Assembly: GCA_964584935.1 (NCBI GenBank)
Contig: CAZPBN010000006.1
Span: forward strand, 71,246 to 135,245
Direction of reading: 5' to 3'
Origin: CAZPBN01 sp964584935
GTDB lineage: Bacteria; Acidobacteriota; Aminicenantia; Aminicenantales; Aminicenantaceae
Length of the DNA: 64,000 nt
In this document: positions 17,896 to 27,043 of the stretch, one piece after another
Position numbering within the stretch: the first letter of the stretch is position 1
Layout of the letters: each line of letters starts with the position of its first letter
Translations under genes and position numbers: made by a program
Notes under the pieces: model-generated
Databases searched by the model: none
Seen by the model: only the letters and a program-made list of their open reading frames with translations
What the model was told of the DNA's origin: nothing

Positions 17896-18396
17896 GTGAA
17901 TAAAAACAGAGCAGACCTCGACCTTAATGAAATCATAAAAAAATACAAACCTCTTGTTAGCTTCAAAGTAAAACAATCCATTGGAAACAACTATCCTGAC
18001 TGGGAAGATGTTGTCAATGAAATTATGTGTAATATTATAGAACAAATCCAGAAAGGAAAATTTAGAGGCGATTCCTCAATAGGAACTTTCATCTATATCA
18101 TCACCCAACGAAGAATCATCGATTATATCAGAGAGAAAAAAAAATCCTTTAAATTCTTCCCAGATTCTCAATCTTTTTCAGATCCCCTTGATATCACGGA
18201 AAAATCGGAAAAAAAACAACAAATAATCAATGCTATAAATAAATTAAAGCCAAAATACAGGAAGGTTCTTTATCTCTATTATTTTAAGGAGTATTCCACC
18301 AAAGAAGTCGCCCAAATATTAGGAATTCCTTCCCAACGAGTGAGTGAATTGGTTAATTATGCCAGGAAACTTCTTAAAAAAAAGTTAAAAAAATGA
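17896..18396 (+). CDS. RNA polymerase sigma-70 family (ECF-type) factor
   Basis: 166 residues with regions 2 and 4 only. Region 2: DWEDVVNEIMCNIIEQI and GTFIYIITQRRIIDYIREK (-10 recognition). Region 4: LKPKYRKVLYLYYFKEYSTKEVAQILG and the recognition helix PSQRVSELVNYARKLL. A GTG start is chosen because the frame closes just upstream and the TATAAT sits seven bases before it. A putative zinc-finger anti-sigma factor follows after 60 bp, the usual arrangement for an ECF sigma and its membrane regulator. The regulon is unknown. Confidence 0.9.
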   Translation: MNKNRADLDLNEIIKKYKPLVSFKVKQSIGNNYPDWEDVVNEIMCNIIEQIQKGKFRGDSSIGTFIYIITQRRIIDYIREKKKSFKFFPDSQSFSDPLDITEKSEKKQQIINAINKLKPKYRKVLYLYYFKEYSTKEVAQILGIPSQRVSELVNYARKLLKKKLKK

Positions 18397-18456
18397 TTTT
18401 TTTCCTAATTTGGCAATTATTTTCGACTAAATATTTGATAATAAGAGGATATAAAT

Positions 18457-19143
18457 ATGAAAAAATGTGAATATGAAGTTCTTATTGATGATTATCTGTT
18501 GAACAGATTAGAAGAAAGCAAAAAAATCGAATTTGAAAAACATTTATTTAACTGTGATGGTTGTTTTGAAAAAACCAAGGAAAGAAACGAACTCATTGCT
18601 GTAATAAAAAATAATGGATATCAACTCTTTCAGGAATACATAGAAGAAAATAAAGAGAAAGCGAAATTCACCTTACCTGAACGAATCATCAACTTCTTTT
18701 CTCCCAAACAATGGTCTTTTGTTCTCGCTTCAGCAGCTCTTCTTTTTGTGGTCATATTAACCATTAATCCGTCCTATATAACCGAATCTCCTCAAACGAA
18801 ACTGGATGATGAAGTGTTACGAGGACAGTCGATCATTCCTCGATATCCCGAGGGCCACATAAAAAATATTCCTGATACATTTGTATGGAAAAAAGTTGGT
18901 GAAGATACGGAATATAAAATTGATTTATATGGGCACGATAATAATCTATTATGGAAAGGCTATTCTTTTAAAAATGAAATCTCACTCCCTCAGAAAATAA
19001 AAAATCTTCTAAAAAAAGGACAATCTTACTGGTGGCAAGTTAAAGCTTTCTCCCATAGAGGCTTATTTATCGCGTCATCTCCGCTTCAAGAATTCAAAAT
19101 TATGGACAAGTCTCCTTCAAAAACTGAAAAAAACCATCATTAA
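18457..19143 (+). CDS. Putative transmembrane zinc-finger anti-sigma factor
   Basis: 228 residues. Residues 1-45 carry the HxxxCxxC pattern of zf-HC2 anti-sigma domains (EKHLFNCDGC), which sequesters ECF sigma factors. One transmembrane helix lies near residues 87-106 (VLASAALLFVVILTI). The rest (about 107-228) is extracytoplasmic, with a fold reminiscent of FN3-like sensor domains (IKNIPDTFVWKKV ... YWWQVKAFS). The ribosome-binding site AGAGGA precedes the ATG. Position after the sigma gene supports the assignment; the signal sensed is unknown. Confidence 0.8.
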   Translation: MKKCEYEVLIDDYLLNRLEESKKIEFEKHLFNCDGCFEKTKERNELIAVIKNNGYQLFQEYIEENKEKAKFTLPERIINFFSPKQWSFVLASAALLFVVILTINPSYITESPQTKLDDEVLRGQSIIPRYPEGHIKNIPDTFVWKKVGEDTEYKIDLYGHDNNLLWKGYSFKNEISLPQKIKNLLKKGQSYWWQVKAFSHRGLFIASSPLQEFKIMDKSPSKTEKNHH

Positions 19144-19148
19144 AAGAG

Positions 19149-19829
19149 CTATTCTTCTCCAACTTTTTCTTCTTCTGCATACATTCGACCACTACTTTCT
19201 TCTTCAAAGGCAAGACAACACATCAACCTTCCACATAATCCAGATATTTTAGTTGGATTAATAACAATATGCTGCTTCTTTGCTTTTTGAATTGTAACTG
19301 GCTCAAAGTTTTTCATAAAACTAAAACAGCAAAGGGGTCGTCCACAGACTCCAAGCCCTCCAATTAATTTTGCTTCATCCCGAACTCCAACCTGTCTCAT
19401 TTCAATCCTCATTTTTAGCTCTTTCGCTAAATCTTTAACAAGCTGCCTGAAATCAATACGCCCATCAGCTGTATATAAAAATATTCCCTTTTTTTCATTA
19501 AAAAAATATTTGACCTTAACCAGTTTCATTGCCAACTTTCGCTCTTTGATTTTCTGCAGGCAAAAATTAAAAGCTTTATTCTCCTTTTCCTTTAAACTCC
19601 TGAATTTATCAATATCTTTTTCAGAAGCTTTTCTTATTATCTTAACAGCCCTTTTGTTAGCTTTGGGATGGTCACATATTTTACTTGAACAATCAATAAC
19701 AAATGCCAGTTCTCCTCCAAAATCAGATTCGATAATACAATAATCTCCTTTTTTTAATTCCAAATTTCCTTTTCTGACGCGAACACATTTACTCGACTGT
19801 TCAGAAAATACCAATGTTGTATCAGACAT
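19149..19829 (-). CDS. PSP1 domain protein (RicT/YaaT family)
   Basis: 226 residues with the PSP1 core: GVRDEAKLIGGLGVCGRPLCC and KISGLCGRLMCCLAFE, the cysteine-rich signature of RicT/YaaT. In Bacillus, RicT with RicA and RicF binds iron-sulfur clusters and guides RNase Y-dependent mRNA processing. Overlap of eight bases with holB upstream matches the common holB-yaaT gene order of other bacteria. It ends in an acidic tail and converges on the anti-sigma gene with five bases between the stops. Confidence 0.9.
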   Translation of the reverse strand: MSDTTLVFSEQSSKCVRVRKGNLELKKGDYCIIESDFGGELAFVIDCSSKICDHPKANKRAVKIIRKASEKDIDKFRSLKEKENKAFNFCLQKIKERKLAMKLVKVKYFFNEKKGIFLYTADGRIDFRQLVKDLAKELKMRIEMRQVGVRDEAKLIGGLGVCGRPLCCFSFMKNFEPVTIQKAKKQHIVINPTKISGLCGRLMCCLAFEEESSGRMYAEEEKVGEE

Positions 19830-20811
19830 GCTTCGATCCTAAAAAATAAGATAAAAACGAACTTACGAGAAGATTTGTATTTAAATTTCTATTCAATCCA
19901 CTGATTGTGTAATCAATCTTTCTCAACCAATCCAAGGATTGATTGATATCTAACTTCTCCTCTTCTTTTTTTATATGTTCTTTGTAGTCTGGATTCATTA
20001 ATAAATAGACATCACCTCTCTCCTTCAAAAGAATCAAATCCCTGCAAAAAGATGACAATATTTCCATCATCTGCTCTATATCTTCCTTAATAGAATTCCT
20101 TCTTTTGAACGTATAATTCTTTATCCATGGAGAAACTCTTTCCTTATTGACTATAGAAATGAGAAGCATCCAAGCCTGCTTCCTCTTATTTGAAATCTCG
20201 TCCCATTCCATATCTAAAGCTTTCTTTAGATTCCCCCGGGCAAGAAGAGCCAAAACTTTTGCTTTTTCCGTTTCATATCCTTTTTTCAGCAATTCTTTCT
20301 CTATGTCTTCCCTTGAAATTGGAGAAAAACCCAAGAGCTGGCATCTGGATTGGATGGTCGGCACTATAAGAAAAATATTACTGGTGACCAGTATTATATA
20401 GGAATAGAAAGGAGGTTCTTCCAATAACTTAAGAAGTGAGTTGGCAGCTTCTTCATTCATATTTTCCGCTTCATTCACTATAAAGACTTTTTTCCCTTTC
20501 TGCATGGGTTTTAAATAGGCAATCTTTTTTAATTCCCTCATTTGCTCAATCTTAATCTTGTCATTTTCTGGCTTAATCATCATAACATCAGGATTATTCC
20601 CTTTATCTATACTTTGACAGGATCGGCATTGACCACAGGCATCTTCTTTTTTCTCGCAATTTATTGACTTCGCTAATTCCAAGGCAATTTCTCTTTTACC
20701 CACACCCTTCGGGCCATAAAACAATAATGAATTCGGGACTCTATCATTCCCTAAGGATCTTCTCAGAATCCCTTTTATCCTCTCATTTCCTATTATGTCA
20801 TTAAAAGACAT
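19822..20811 (-). CDS. holB: DNA polymerase III subunit delta'
   Basis: 329 residues. AAA+ clamp-loader subunit that helps load the sliding clamp. Walker A FYGPKGVGKRE near residues 32-42; a four-cysteine zinc module near residues 50-65 (CGQCRSCQS); sensor region TIQSRCQLLGFSP. The N-terminal IIGNERIKGILRRSL is the usual start. AGGATGA precedes the ATG. It overlaps the PSP1 gene downstream. Confidence 0.93.
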   Translation of the reverse strand: MSFNDIIGNERIKGILRRSLGNDRVPNSLLFYGPKGVGKREIALELAKSINCEKKEDACGQCRSCQSIDKGNNPDVMMIKPENDKIKIEQMRELKKIAYLKPMQKGKKVFIVNEAENMNEEAANSLLKLLEEPPFYSYIILVTSNIFLIVPTIQSRCQLLGFSPISREDIEKELLKKGYETEKAKVLALLARGNLKKALDMEWDEISNKRKQAWMLLISIVNKERVSPWIKNYTFKRRNSIKEDIEQMMEILSSFCRDLILLKERGDVYLLMNPDYKEHIKKEEEKLDINQSLDWLRKIDYTISGLNRNLNTNLLVSSFLSYFLGSKHV

Positions 20812-20893
20812 TTCATCCTATCTCACAGTATTCAAATCATTCAGGGAACGGATTTTTTATACTGTTTAATCTCTTCAAAAAAGAGTCTTTTCC

Positions 20894-23800
20894 CTACTTA
20901 TTTTTATCATATTTTAAAGTATCTTCCAAAACTTTCAGTCCTTTTGTTTCAACTTCCTTATCGTCAATAACAAGGCTTACTGTGAATGTTCCCGGTTCAA
21001 CAATAGCTCCTCTTCTCCAACTTCTGGCATTGTCATCATCTTCCAATTGTTTCCTTAAATTCCAGAAATAACTGTGAATGCCCTTAACAGCTTTAACATT
21101 TCTCTTTTGAATTTCATTTCCTTCCAGGTCTTTTATAACAATAAACGCAGATTTCACGGGTTGTTTTATATAATAATAAATGGAAGCTCCTATTGGAGGA
21201 TTTGTCACTTTGGCAAATTCACCATATTGGGCCCCTCTTCGCTCCAACATATTCCATTTTATCACTCTCTGAATATCAAAAAGATAAGCATCTTTTTGAA
21301 ATACTTCTTCTCCAAAATCTTTAAACGGATAAATATCCACTATATAAAATCCTCTTCCGTATGTTGCCACAGCAAGGTCTCGCTCTCTCTCCTGAATATC
21401 GATATCCATCATTATAACATCCGGGGCAGACGCAGACATATCAACCCAGTTTTCACCTTTGTCAATCGATACAAAGACTCCATAATCAGTGGCAAGATAG
21501 AGCACATTAGAATTGTCCGGATCTTCCTCTATATCATTCACCGGATTCATCATTCCATTGCTTAAATCTTTCCATGTTTTTCCTAAATCATGCGTAACAT
21601 AAATATAAGTATTATCCTCATTATGGGTTCTGTATCCGGAATAAGCCACATAGCAGGTCTTTGGGTCATGAGCAGAAGGAGTGACTCTCATTACCCACCT
21701 ATCATAAGGAATCCTGTCCCCTTCTATTCCCTTTTTAGGAGTTCCATCCTCATTGTAAAATTGTTTCGTGATATTTTGCCAAGTGTTTCCTCCGTTGGTG
21801 CTCAACTGCAAATTGCCATCATCTGTTCCAGCCCAATAAACCCCTGGTTTTACGGGGGATTCAGCAAAAGTGTAAATCGTAGCGTATTGTAGATTCGTCT
21901 TTTTCGAAAGCTCTATTCTTTCTTTATTGTTCTTGGAAAGATCGGGACTTATGGTCACAAACGTTTCTCTATCCCCACGGGTCAGAGATCTATGCACATG
22001 CTGAGAACAAACATAGACAATACCAGGATTATGGGGAGATAGAATTATAGGAGAATCCCATTGATATCTCTGAGGGGGCTTACCCGCTGCTCGTTCTTCA
22101 TCGGAATTTCTTTTGGAAAGACTGATCATCTCACCTGTCCTGAAATTCATCCTGCGAGACCATCCAAACTGACTTTCAAAATATATATATTCCGGATTCC
22201 ACCAGTTCCGAACCACGTAAAACCCATCTCCTGAAGGCAGATAGGTCCAATCAGCAGGAAATACTCCATTTGAATTTCTGTTCCGAGAAGGCCCTATCCA
22301 GCATCCATTATCCTGAGTTCCCCCCATAACATTATAGGGCAACTGGTTATCAACAGAAATATCATAGAATTGTTGCGCACTTATGGTCTCTTTTTGAGAC
22401 CAGTGTTTTCCTCCATCCCAAGTTTCACTAACTCCTCCGTCATTTCCATTTAAAATATGATCTGAATTCAATGGATCAATCCACATTCCCCTTGTGTCCA
22501 CATGGCATTTATGAGTTCCTATCCAGGAAGCATTCTTAAATGTTTTCCCTCCGTCTTTTGAAATTTTCACAATCACTTCCACAGCGTAAAGTTTATCACT
22601 ATCATTGGGATCAACTTCAATCCTTCCAGAATAACCGGCTTCTATTTGGTTAACAACCTGACTCCCCCCTACAAGCTTGTATTCTGTTTGCCTTGTCCAT
22701 GTTTCTCCCTGATCTTCTGATTTGTATATAACCCCTGCCTTTTTGACAGGCTCCATCTTCTGTAAAGCATCAGCATATAAGATCTGCAAAATATATCGGT
22801 TCATTGTTTGATATCTGCCCTCTGTATTTTTAAATTTTCTTATTTTCTTCTTGACTTCCTCCAATTGATTCAAGACTTCTTCATTATCTTTATAAATTTT
22901 TCTCGCTTGTTTATTGAAATCTTTAAACTCAAGGCCCAGTTTATCCCTCAGTTCCCTGTTTTTAACAAATTCCTCAATATTTTGGGCTAGTTCTTTAACA
23001 TTCTTTATTCCCTTCGGCGAAAATTTAACCAATTTCTTGAATTCCGGATGAATTTGAACCTTTTCCAGATCGACAATATTTATCCTATTCTCTTTGATTT
23101 CCACCCCTTCAGAATCTTTCAAGAGAACGGTCAGAATAAACCTGTTGACTTTTTCATATTCGAGCTGCTCTTCCCTGTCTCTTTTGAGAGTTTTTTCAAT
23201 CTCATCGATCGTTTCGATAATATCTTCATTCCTTCTGTAAACACTTCTGGCTTTACTATTGAATTCTTCAATGTTTACTTTTAAACGATTTATAAAATCC
23301 TTATCTTTGATATATTCATTTAATTGTTCAACCAGTTCTTCTTCATCTTCAGCAGCAATAGGCTCAAACTCAATCAATTTCATTATTTTTGAGTTGATCT
23401 CATAGTGTTTAAACTTATTGAAATAGAAATCATTCTTAAATACTCTTCCTTCCCTGAAAAGATAGCTGCCTTCTCCCTCAGCAAAACCAAGATTGACTTC
23501 TTCGTCCATTCTGACATAAACGATATTTGGGTCCTTTGGATACATACATATTCCATTCCATCCTGTTTTAATATCTAAAGGAAGACCATTGGTTAATTTT
23601 TTCCAAGTTTTTCCTCCGTCAATAGACTTATAAACATGGTTTCCTGGTTGACGGTCAATGAATGTCCAGGTTCTTCTATAGGTTTTATAGGCTATGGCAA
23701 TAACAATATCGGAATTATTGGGATCAATAACAAAATCTCCCACACCCCGATCTTTAAGATCTAGAACCTGTTCCCAATGTTCACCCCCATCGGTGGTTTT

Positions 23801-24352
23801 GTATAGGCCACGCTGGCAATCCATTTTGTTATCATAGAGTTTACCTTCAGCGGCAACATAAACAATATCAGGATTTTCAGAATCCACAGCAATTTTTGGA
23901 ATAAAATAACTTTCCTCAAGACCTATATGTTTCCAGGTTCTTCCTCCATTTGTAGATTTCCACATTCCGTTTCCGTGCGCACTTGAACGCGCATGAAGAG
24001 CTTCTCCAGTTGCGGCATAAACTATATCTGGAGTCGAGGGGGCAACCGCTATATTCCCCATACTCATGTTCCCGTATTCATCAAATATTGGCTCAAAATG
24101 AATTCCACTGTCTTCGGTTTTCCATATTCCTCCTGTGGCAGTTGCCACATAATAAACCTGACTCTGGCCTTTTGGGACTGCAAAATCTGTAATCCTGCCT
24201 GAAAAAGTATAGGGTCCAATACTTCTCCATTCAAATAGACGCAAATCTTTTTCAGTTGGAATAGTCGCATCAGCAGCCACAATATTAGCTGCACCTGAAA
24301 AAATCATAAATAACAAAGCACCTATTAGAACTGAAAAACTTATTTTTTTCAT
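20894..24352 (-). CDS. Giant secreted BNR/Asp-box (VPS10/sortilin-like) propeller protein with duplicated helical insert
   Basis: 1152 residues with a signal peptide (1-27) and AAGGAGG before the ATG. The protein begins WRSIGPYTFSGRITDF, as in a large group of bacterial proteins with two stacked Asp-box propellers. Repeated Asp-box blades are obvious, for example SxDGGKTW, STNGGRTW, TTDGGEHW, TEDSGIHF, DKGENW. Between blades, residues about 320-530 hold two consecutive helical units of about 100 residues that resemble each other (FNxxAR.(V/I)Y..NE ... NR(F/Y)IL..L), an insertion not expected in a propeller. The C-terminus is a beta domain. No catalytic motif is seen; secreted members are presumed to bind or degrade peptides or glycans. 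Confidence 0.85.
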   Translation of the reverse strand: MKKISFSVLIGALLFMIFSGAANIVAADATIPTEKDLRLFEWRSIGPYTFSGRITDFAVPKGQSQVYYVATATGGIWKTEDSGIHFEPIFDEYGNMSMGNIAVAPSTPDIVYAATGEALHARSSAHGNGMWKSTNGGRTWKHIGLEESYFIPKIAVDSENPDIVYVAAEGKLYDNKMDCQRGLYKTTDGGEHWEQVLDLKDRGVGDFVIDPNNSDIVIAIAYKTYRRTWTFIDRQPGNHVYKSIDGGKTWKKLTNGLPLDIKTGWNGICMYPKDPNIVYVRMDEEVNLGFAEGEGSYLFREGRVFKNDFYFNKFKHYEINSKIMKLIEFEPIAAEDEEELVEQLNEYIKDKDFINRLKVNIEEFNSKARSVYRRNEDIIETIDEIEKTLKRDREEQLEYEKVNRFILTVLLKDSEGVEIKENRINIVDLEKVQIHPEFKKLVKFSPKGIKNVKELAQNIEEFVKNRELRDKLGLEFKDFNKQARKIYKDNEEVLNQLEEVKKKIRKFKNTEGRYQTMNRYILQILYADALQKMEPVKKAGVIYKSEDQGETWTRQTEYKLVGGSQVVNQIEAGYSGRIEVDPNDSDKLYAVEVIVKISKDGGKTFKNASWIGTHKCHVDTRGMWIDPLNSDHILNGNDGGVSETWDGGKHWSQKETISAQQFYDISVDNQLPYNVMGGTQDNGCWIGPSRNRNSNGVFPADWTYLPSGDGFYVVRNWWNPEYIYFESQFGWSRRMNFRTGEMISLSKRNSDEERAAGKPPQRYQWDSPIILSPHNPGIVYVCSQHVHRSLTRGDRETFVTISPDLSKNNKERIELSKKTNLQYATIYTFAESPVKPGVYWAGTDDGNLQLSTNGGNTWQNITKQFYNEDGTPKKGIEGDRIPYDRWVMRVTPSAHDPKTCYVAYSGYRTHNEDNTYIYVTHDLGKTWKDLSNGMMNPVNDIEEDPDNSNVLYLATDYGVFVSIDKGENWVDMSASAPDVIMMDIDIQERERDLAVATYGRGFYIVDIYPFKDFGEEVFQKDAYLFDIQRVIKWNMLERRGAQYGEFAKVTNPPIGASIYYYIKQPVKSAFIVIKDLEGNEIQKRNVKAVKGIHSYFWNLRKQLEDDDNARSWRRGAIVEPGTFTVSLVIDDKEVETKGLKVLEDTLKYDKNK

Positions 24353-24437
24353 TATTCCTCCTTGACGATTATTGAGGCTCCATTTTATGATGCACTTGAT
24401 ACCGTTTCCTGTCCACAGTCAGGAGCCTATCAATCTG

Positions 24438-26936
24438 CTAATATAATACTTTTTTTAAGTATTTTCCAGTGTGGGATTTTTTTTCCCTTGCAATTTCTTC
24501 AGGACTTCCCTGGGCAACAATTTCTCCCCCTTTTTCTCCTCCTTCCGGTCCTAAATCGATCACATAATCACAAAACTTAATCACATCCAAATTATGTTCA
24601 ATAATAATCACCGTATTATTCAGTTCGACCAGCTCTGAAAGAACATCCAGAAGCTTTGACACATCATCAAAATGAAGTCCTGTGGTTGGTTCATCCAAAA
24701 GATAAACCGTCCCTCCTGTCATTTTTTTGCTGAGCTCTTTTGCCAGCTTGATTCGTTGAGCTTCTCCACCTGACAAAGTGGGAGCCGGCTGCCCTAATTT
24801 TATATATCCTAATCCCACTCTCTTCAAAATTCCCAGTTTTCTCCTCAGAACAGGAAAAGCCTTTAAATATTTATAAGCCTCATCCACAGTCATGTTCAAG
24901 AAATCCGAAATATTTTTATCTTTATAAAACACACTCAAAGTTTCCTTATTGTAACGCTTTCCTTCACAATGATCACAGGTTACAAACACATCTGGCAGAA
25001 AATGCATTTCAATTTTTTTGACTCCTGCTCCCTTGCATTCCTCACATCTCCCCCCAGGCAGATTGAAACTGAACCGGCTGGCTGTATAACCACGTATCCT
25101 TGATTCGGATGTCTTGGCAAAAAGAGATCTCAAGTGAGTGAATAATCCTGTATAAGTGGCTGGATTGGAGCGAGGAGTTCTTCCAATCGGTTTCTGGTCA
25201 ACGGAAACCACCTTGTCAATCTTCTCAATACCCCGAATGGCTTCATGCTTGCCTGCTTTTTGCTTTCCATGGTGAAATATGTTGACCAGCTTTTTATAAA
25301 TAATGTCATAAATCAAAGTGCTTTTTCCAGAACCTGAAATTCCAGTTACCGCATTCATCACAGCTAAAGGAATCCGTATATCAACCTTTTTCAAATTATG
25401 CTCTTCGGCTTTCAGGATCTCAAGCCAACCTTTGGGTTTTCTCCTTCTTTTGGGAACGGCAATGAATTTATCTCTTCGAAGATATTGAGAAGTCAAAGAT
25501 TCATAAGAAGAAATGATCTGTTTGACAGTTCCTTCCGCAACTTTGAATCCTCCTTTCTCCCCGGCTCCCGGTCCTAAATCAAGGATATAATCTGCCGCAC
25601 GAATAGTCTGTTCATCATGTTCAACGATCACAATGGAATTGCCTTTATCTCTAATGTGTCTCAATAAAGAAATCAATTGACTGTTGTCTCTTTGATGCAA
25701 TCCAATAGTCGGTTCATCCAGCACATAAAGAACACCCCGCAGACGCGATCCCACTTGAGCAGCAAGACGAATCCGTCTTGCTTCCCCTCCGGAAAGAGAG
25801 GTTGTTGTTCGGCTTAACTGAAGATAAGACATTCCTAAAGCCACTATATTTTCAAGACGGGAAATGATCTCTTTTAGTATTCTTGAAACAATGACTTTTT
25901 TTGAAGGAGAAAATTGGAAGCGAGACAACTCCTCTATCAATTTGTTCACAGGTAATGAGCACAATTCAAATATATTTTTTCCTTCTATTTTTACAGCAAG
26001 GCTTTCTTTCTTGAGTCTGCTGCCTCCGCAATAGGGGCAGATGTCTTCAGTGAGTTCTAGCTCTCCCCATTTATTCTTTTTAGTAAGAAAACCAAGTCCA
26101 TTGCAATAGGGACAGGCACCATAAGGGCTGTTAAATGAAAAACTTCTGGGCTCAAGCTCAGAAAGATTTATTCCGCAGAGGGGGCAGAGAAAGCTTAATG
26201 AAAAATATTTTTCCTGCCCCTCACTATTTATGATAAGAAGTTCTCCTCCTGACATTTTAAGAGCTCGATTCACGGCTTCTTTTATTCTTTGTTCCGAATC
26301 AGTATTAACAATCAATTCATCTAAGAGAACCTCTATATGGTGTTTTTTTCTCTTTTCTAAAACGATTTCTTCCTCAATCTCTCTGAACGTTCCATCCACT
26401 CGCAATCGGAGAAATCCTTTTTTTCTTAATTTATCAAACAGGCTGTGATACTCTCCTTTTCGTCCTTTCACTACGGGAGATAAAATTTTTATTCTGGCCT
26501 GTATAAACAAATCATATATGCTTTCCAAAATCTGTTCCGAAGTTTGCAAGCCAACTTCCCTGCCACACTCAGGACAAGTTAAAATACCAACTCGTGCAAA
26601 AAGCAATCTCAAGTAATCATATACTTCAGTCACAGTTCCAACGGTCGATCGAGGATTAGAAGATATCGTCTTCTGATCAATGGATATCGAAGGAGAAATG
26701 CCTTCTATGGATTCCACTTCGGGCTTTTCCATTTGCTCAATATACTGTCTGGCATAAGCTGAAAGGCACTCAATATAACGCCTCTGTCCTTCGGCAAATA
26801 GAGTGTCAAAAGCCAAAGAAGATTTTCCGGAACCGCTTGGTCCGGTTACAACGATCAGCCTGTTCCGGGGTAAAGATAAATCGATCTCTTTCAGATTGTG
26901 TTTTGCTGCTTTTTTTATCTTGATCGCTTTAAGCAT
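24438..26936 (-). CDS. uvrA: Excinuclease ABC subunit A, compact form
   Basis: 832 residues, about 100 shorter than typical UvrA (930-950). Two ABC ATPase modules are complete: Walker A GPSGSGKS near residue 33 and GISGSGKS near 530, signatures LSGGEARRI near 382 and LSGGEAQRI near 722, and both DEPT motifs. The UvrB-binding insert is present after CPECGREVG. Both zinc fingers are present (CPLCG ... CPYCNGLG; CEECKGAG ... CDHCEGKR). The shortening lies between CNGLG and CPYCGGSRL (about residues 279-300), where most UvrA proteins have some 110 residues of the first signature domain. It recognises bulky DNA lesions with UvrB. The sequence is continuous, with no frameshift. No clear ribosome-binding site precedes the ATG. 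Confidence 0.95.
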   Translation of the reverse strand: MLKAIKIKKAAKHNLKEIDLSLPRNRLIVVTGPSGSGKSSLAFDTLFAEGQRRYIECLSAYARQYIEQMEKPEVESIEGISPSISIDQKTISSNPRSTVGTVTEVYDYLRLLFARVGILTCPECGREVGLQTSEQILESIYDLFIQARIKILSPVVKGRKGEYHSLFDKLRKKGFLRLRVDGTFREIEEEIVLEKRKKHHIEVLLDELIVNTDSEQRIKEAVNRALKMSGGELLIINSEGQEKYFSLSFLCPLCGINLSELEPRSFSFNSPYGACPYCNGLGFLTKKNKWGELELTEDICPYCGGSRLKKESLAVKIEGKNIFELCSLPVNKLIEELSRFQFSPSKKVIVSRILKEIISRLENIVALGMSYLQLSRTTTSLSGGEARRIRLAAQVGSRLRGVLYVLDEPTIGLHQRDNSQLISLLRHIRDKGNSIVIVEHDEQTIRAADYILDLGPGAGEKGGFKVAEGTVKQIISSYESLTSQYLRRDKFIAVPKRRRKPKGWLEILKAEEHNLKKVDIRIPLAVMNAVTGISGSGKSTLIYDIIYKKLVNIFHHGKQKAGKHEAIRGIEKIDKVVSVDQKPIGRTPRSNPATYTGLFTHLRSLFAKTSESRIRGYTASRFSFNLPGGRCEECKGAGVKKIEMHFLPDVFVTCDHCEGKRYNKETLSVFYKDKNISDFLNMTVDEAYKYLKAFPVLRRKLGILKRVGLGYIKLGQPAPTLSGGEAQRIKLAKELSKKMTGGTVYLLDEPTTGLHFDDVSKLLDVLSELVELNNTVIIIEHNLDVIKFCDYVIDLGPEGGEKGGEIVAQGSPEEIAREKKSHTGKYLKKVLY

Positions 26937-27043
26937 AAAATTTTTATCTTTTCTTAATTTGAGAATTTATTCTATGAATTTTTCATTAAAAACAAGAATG
27001 ATTATTAATATGTCTTTTCTATGCACTCCAATGTTATCTTATA

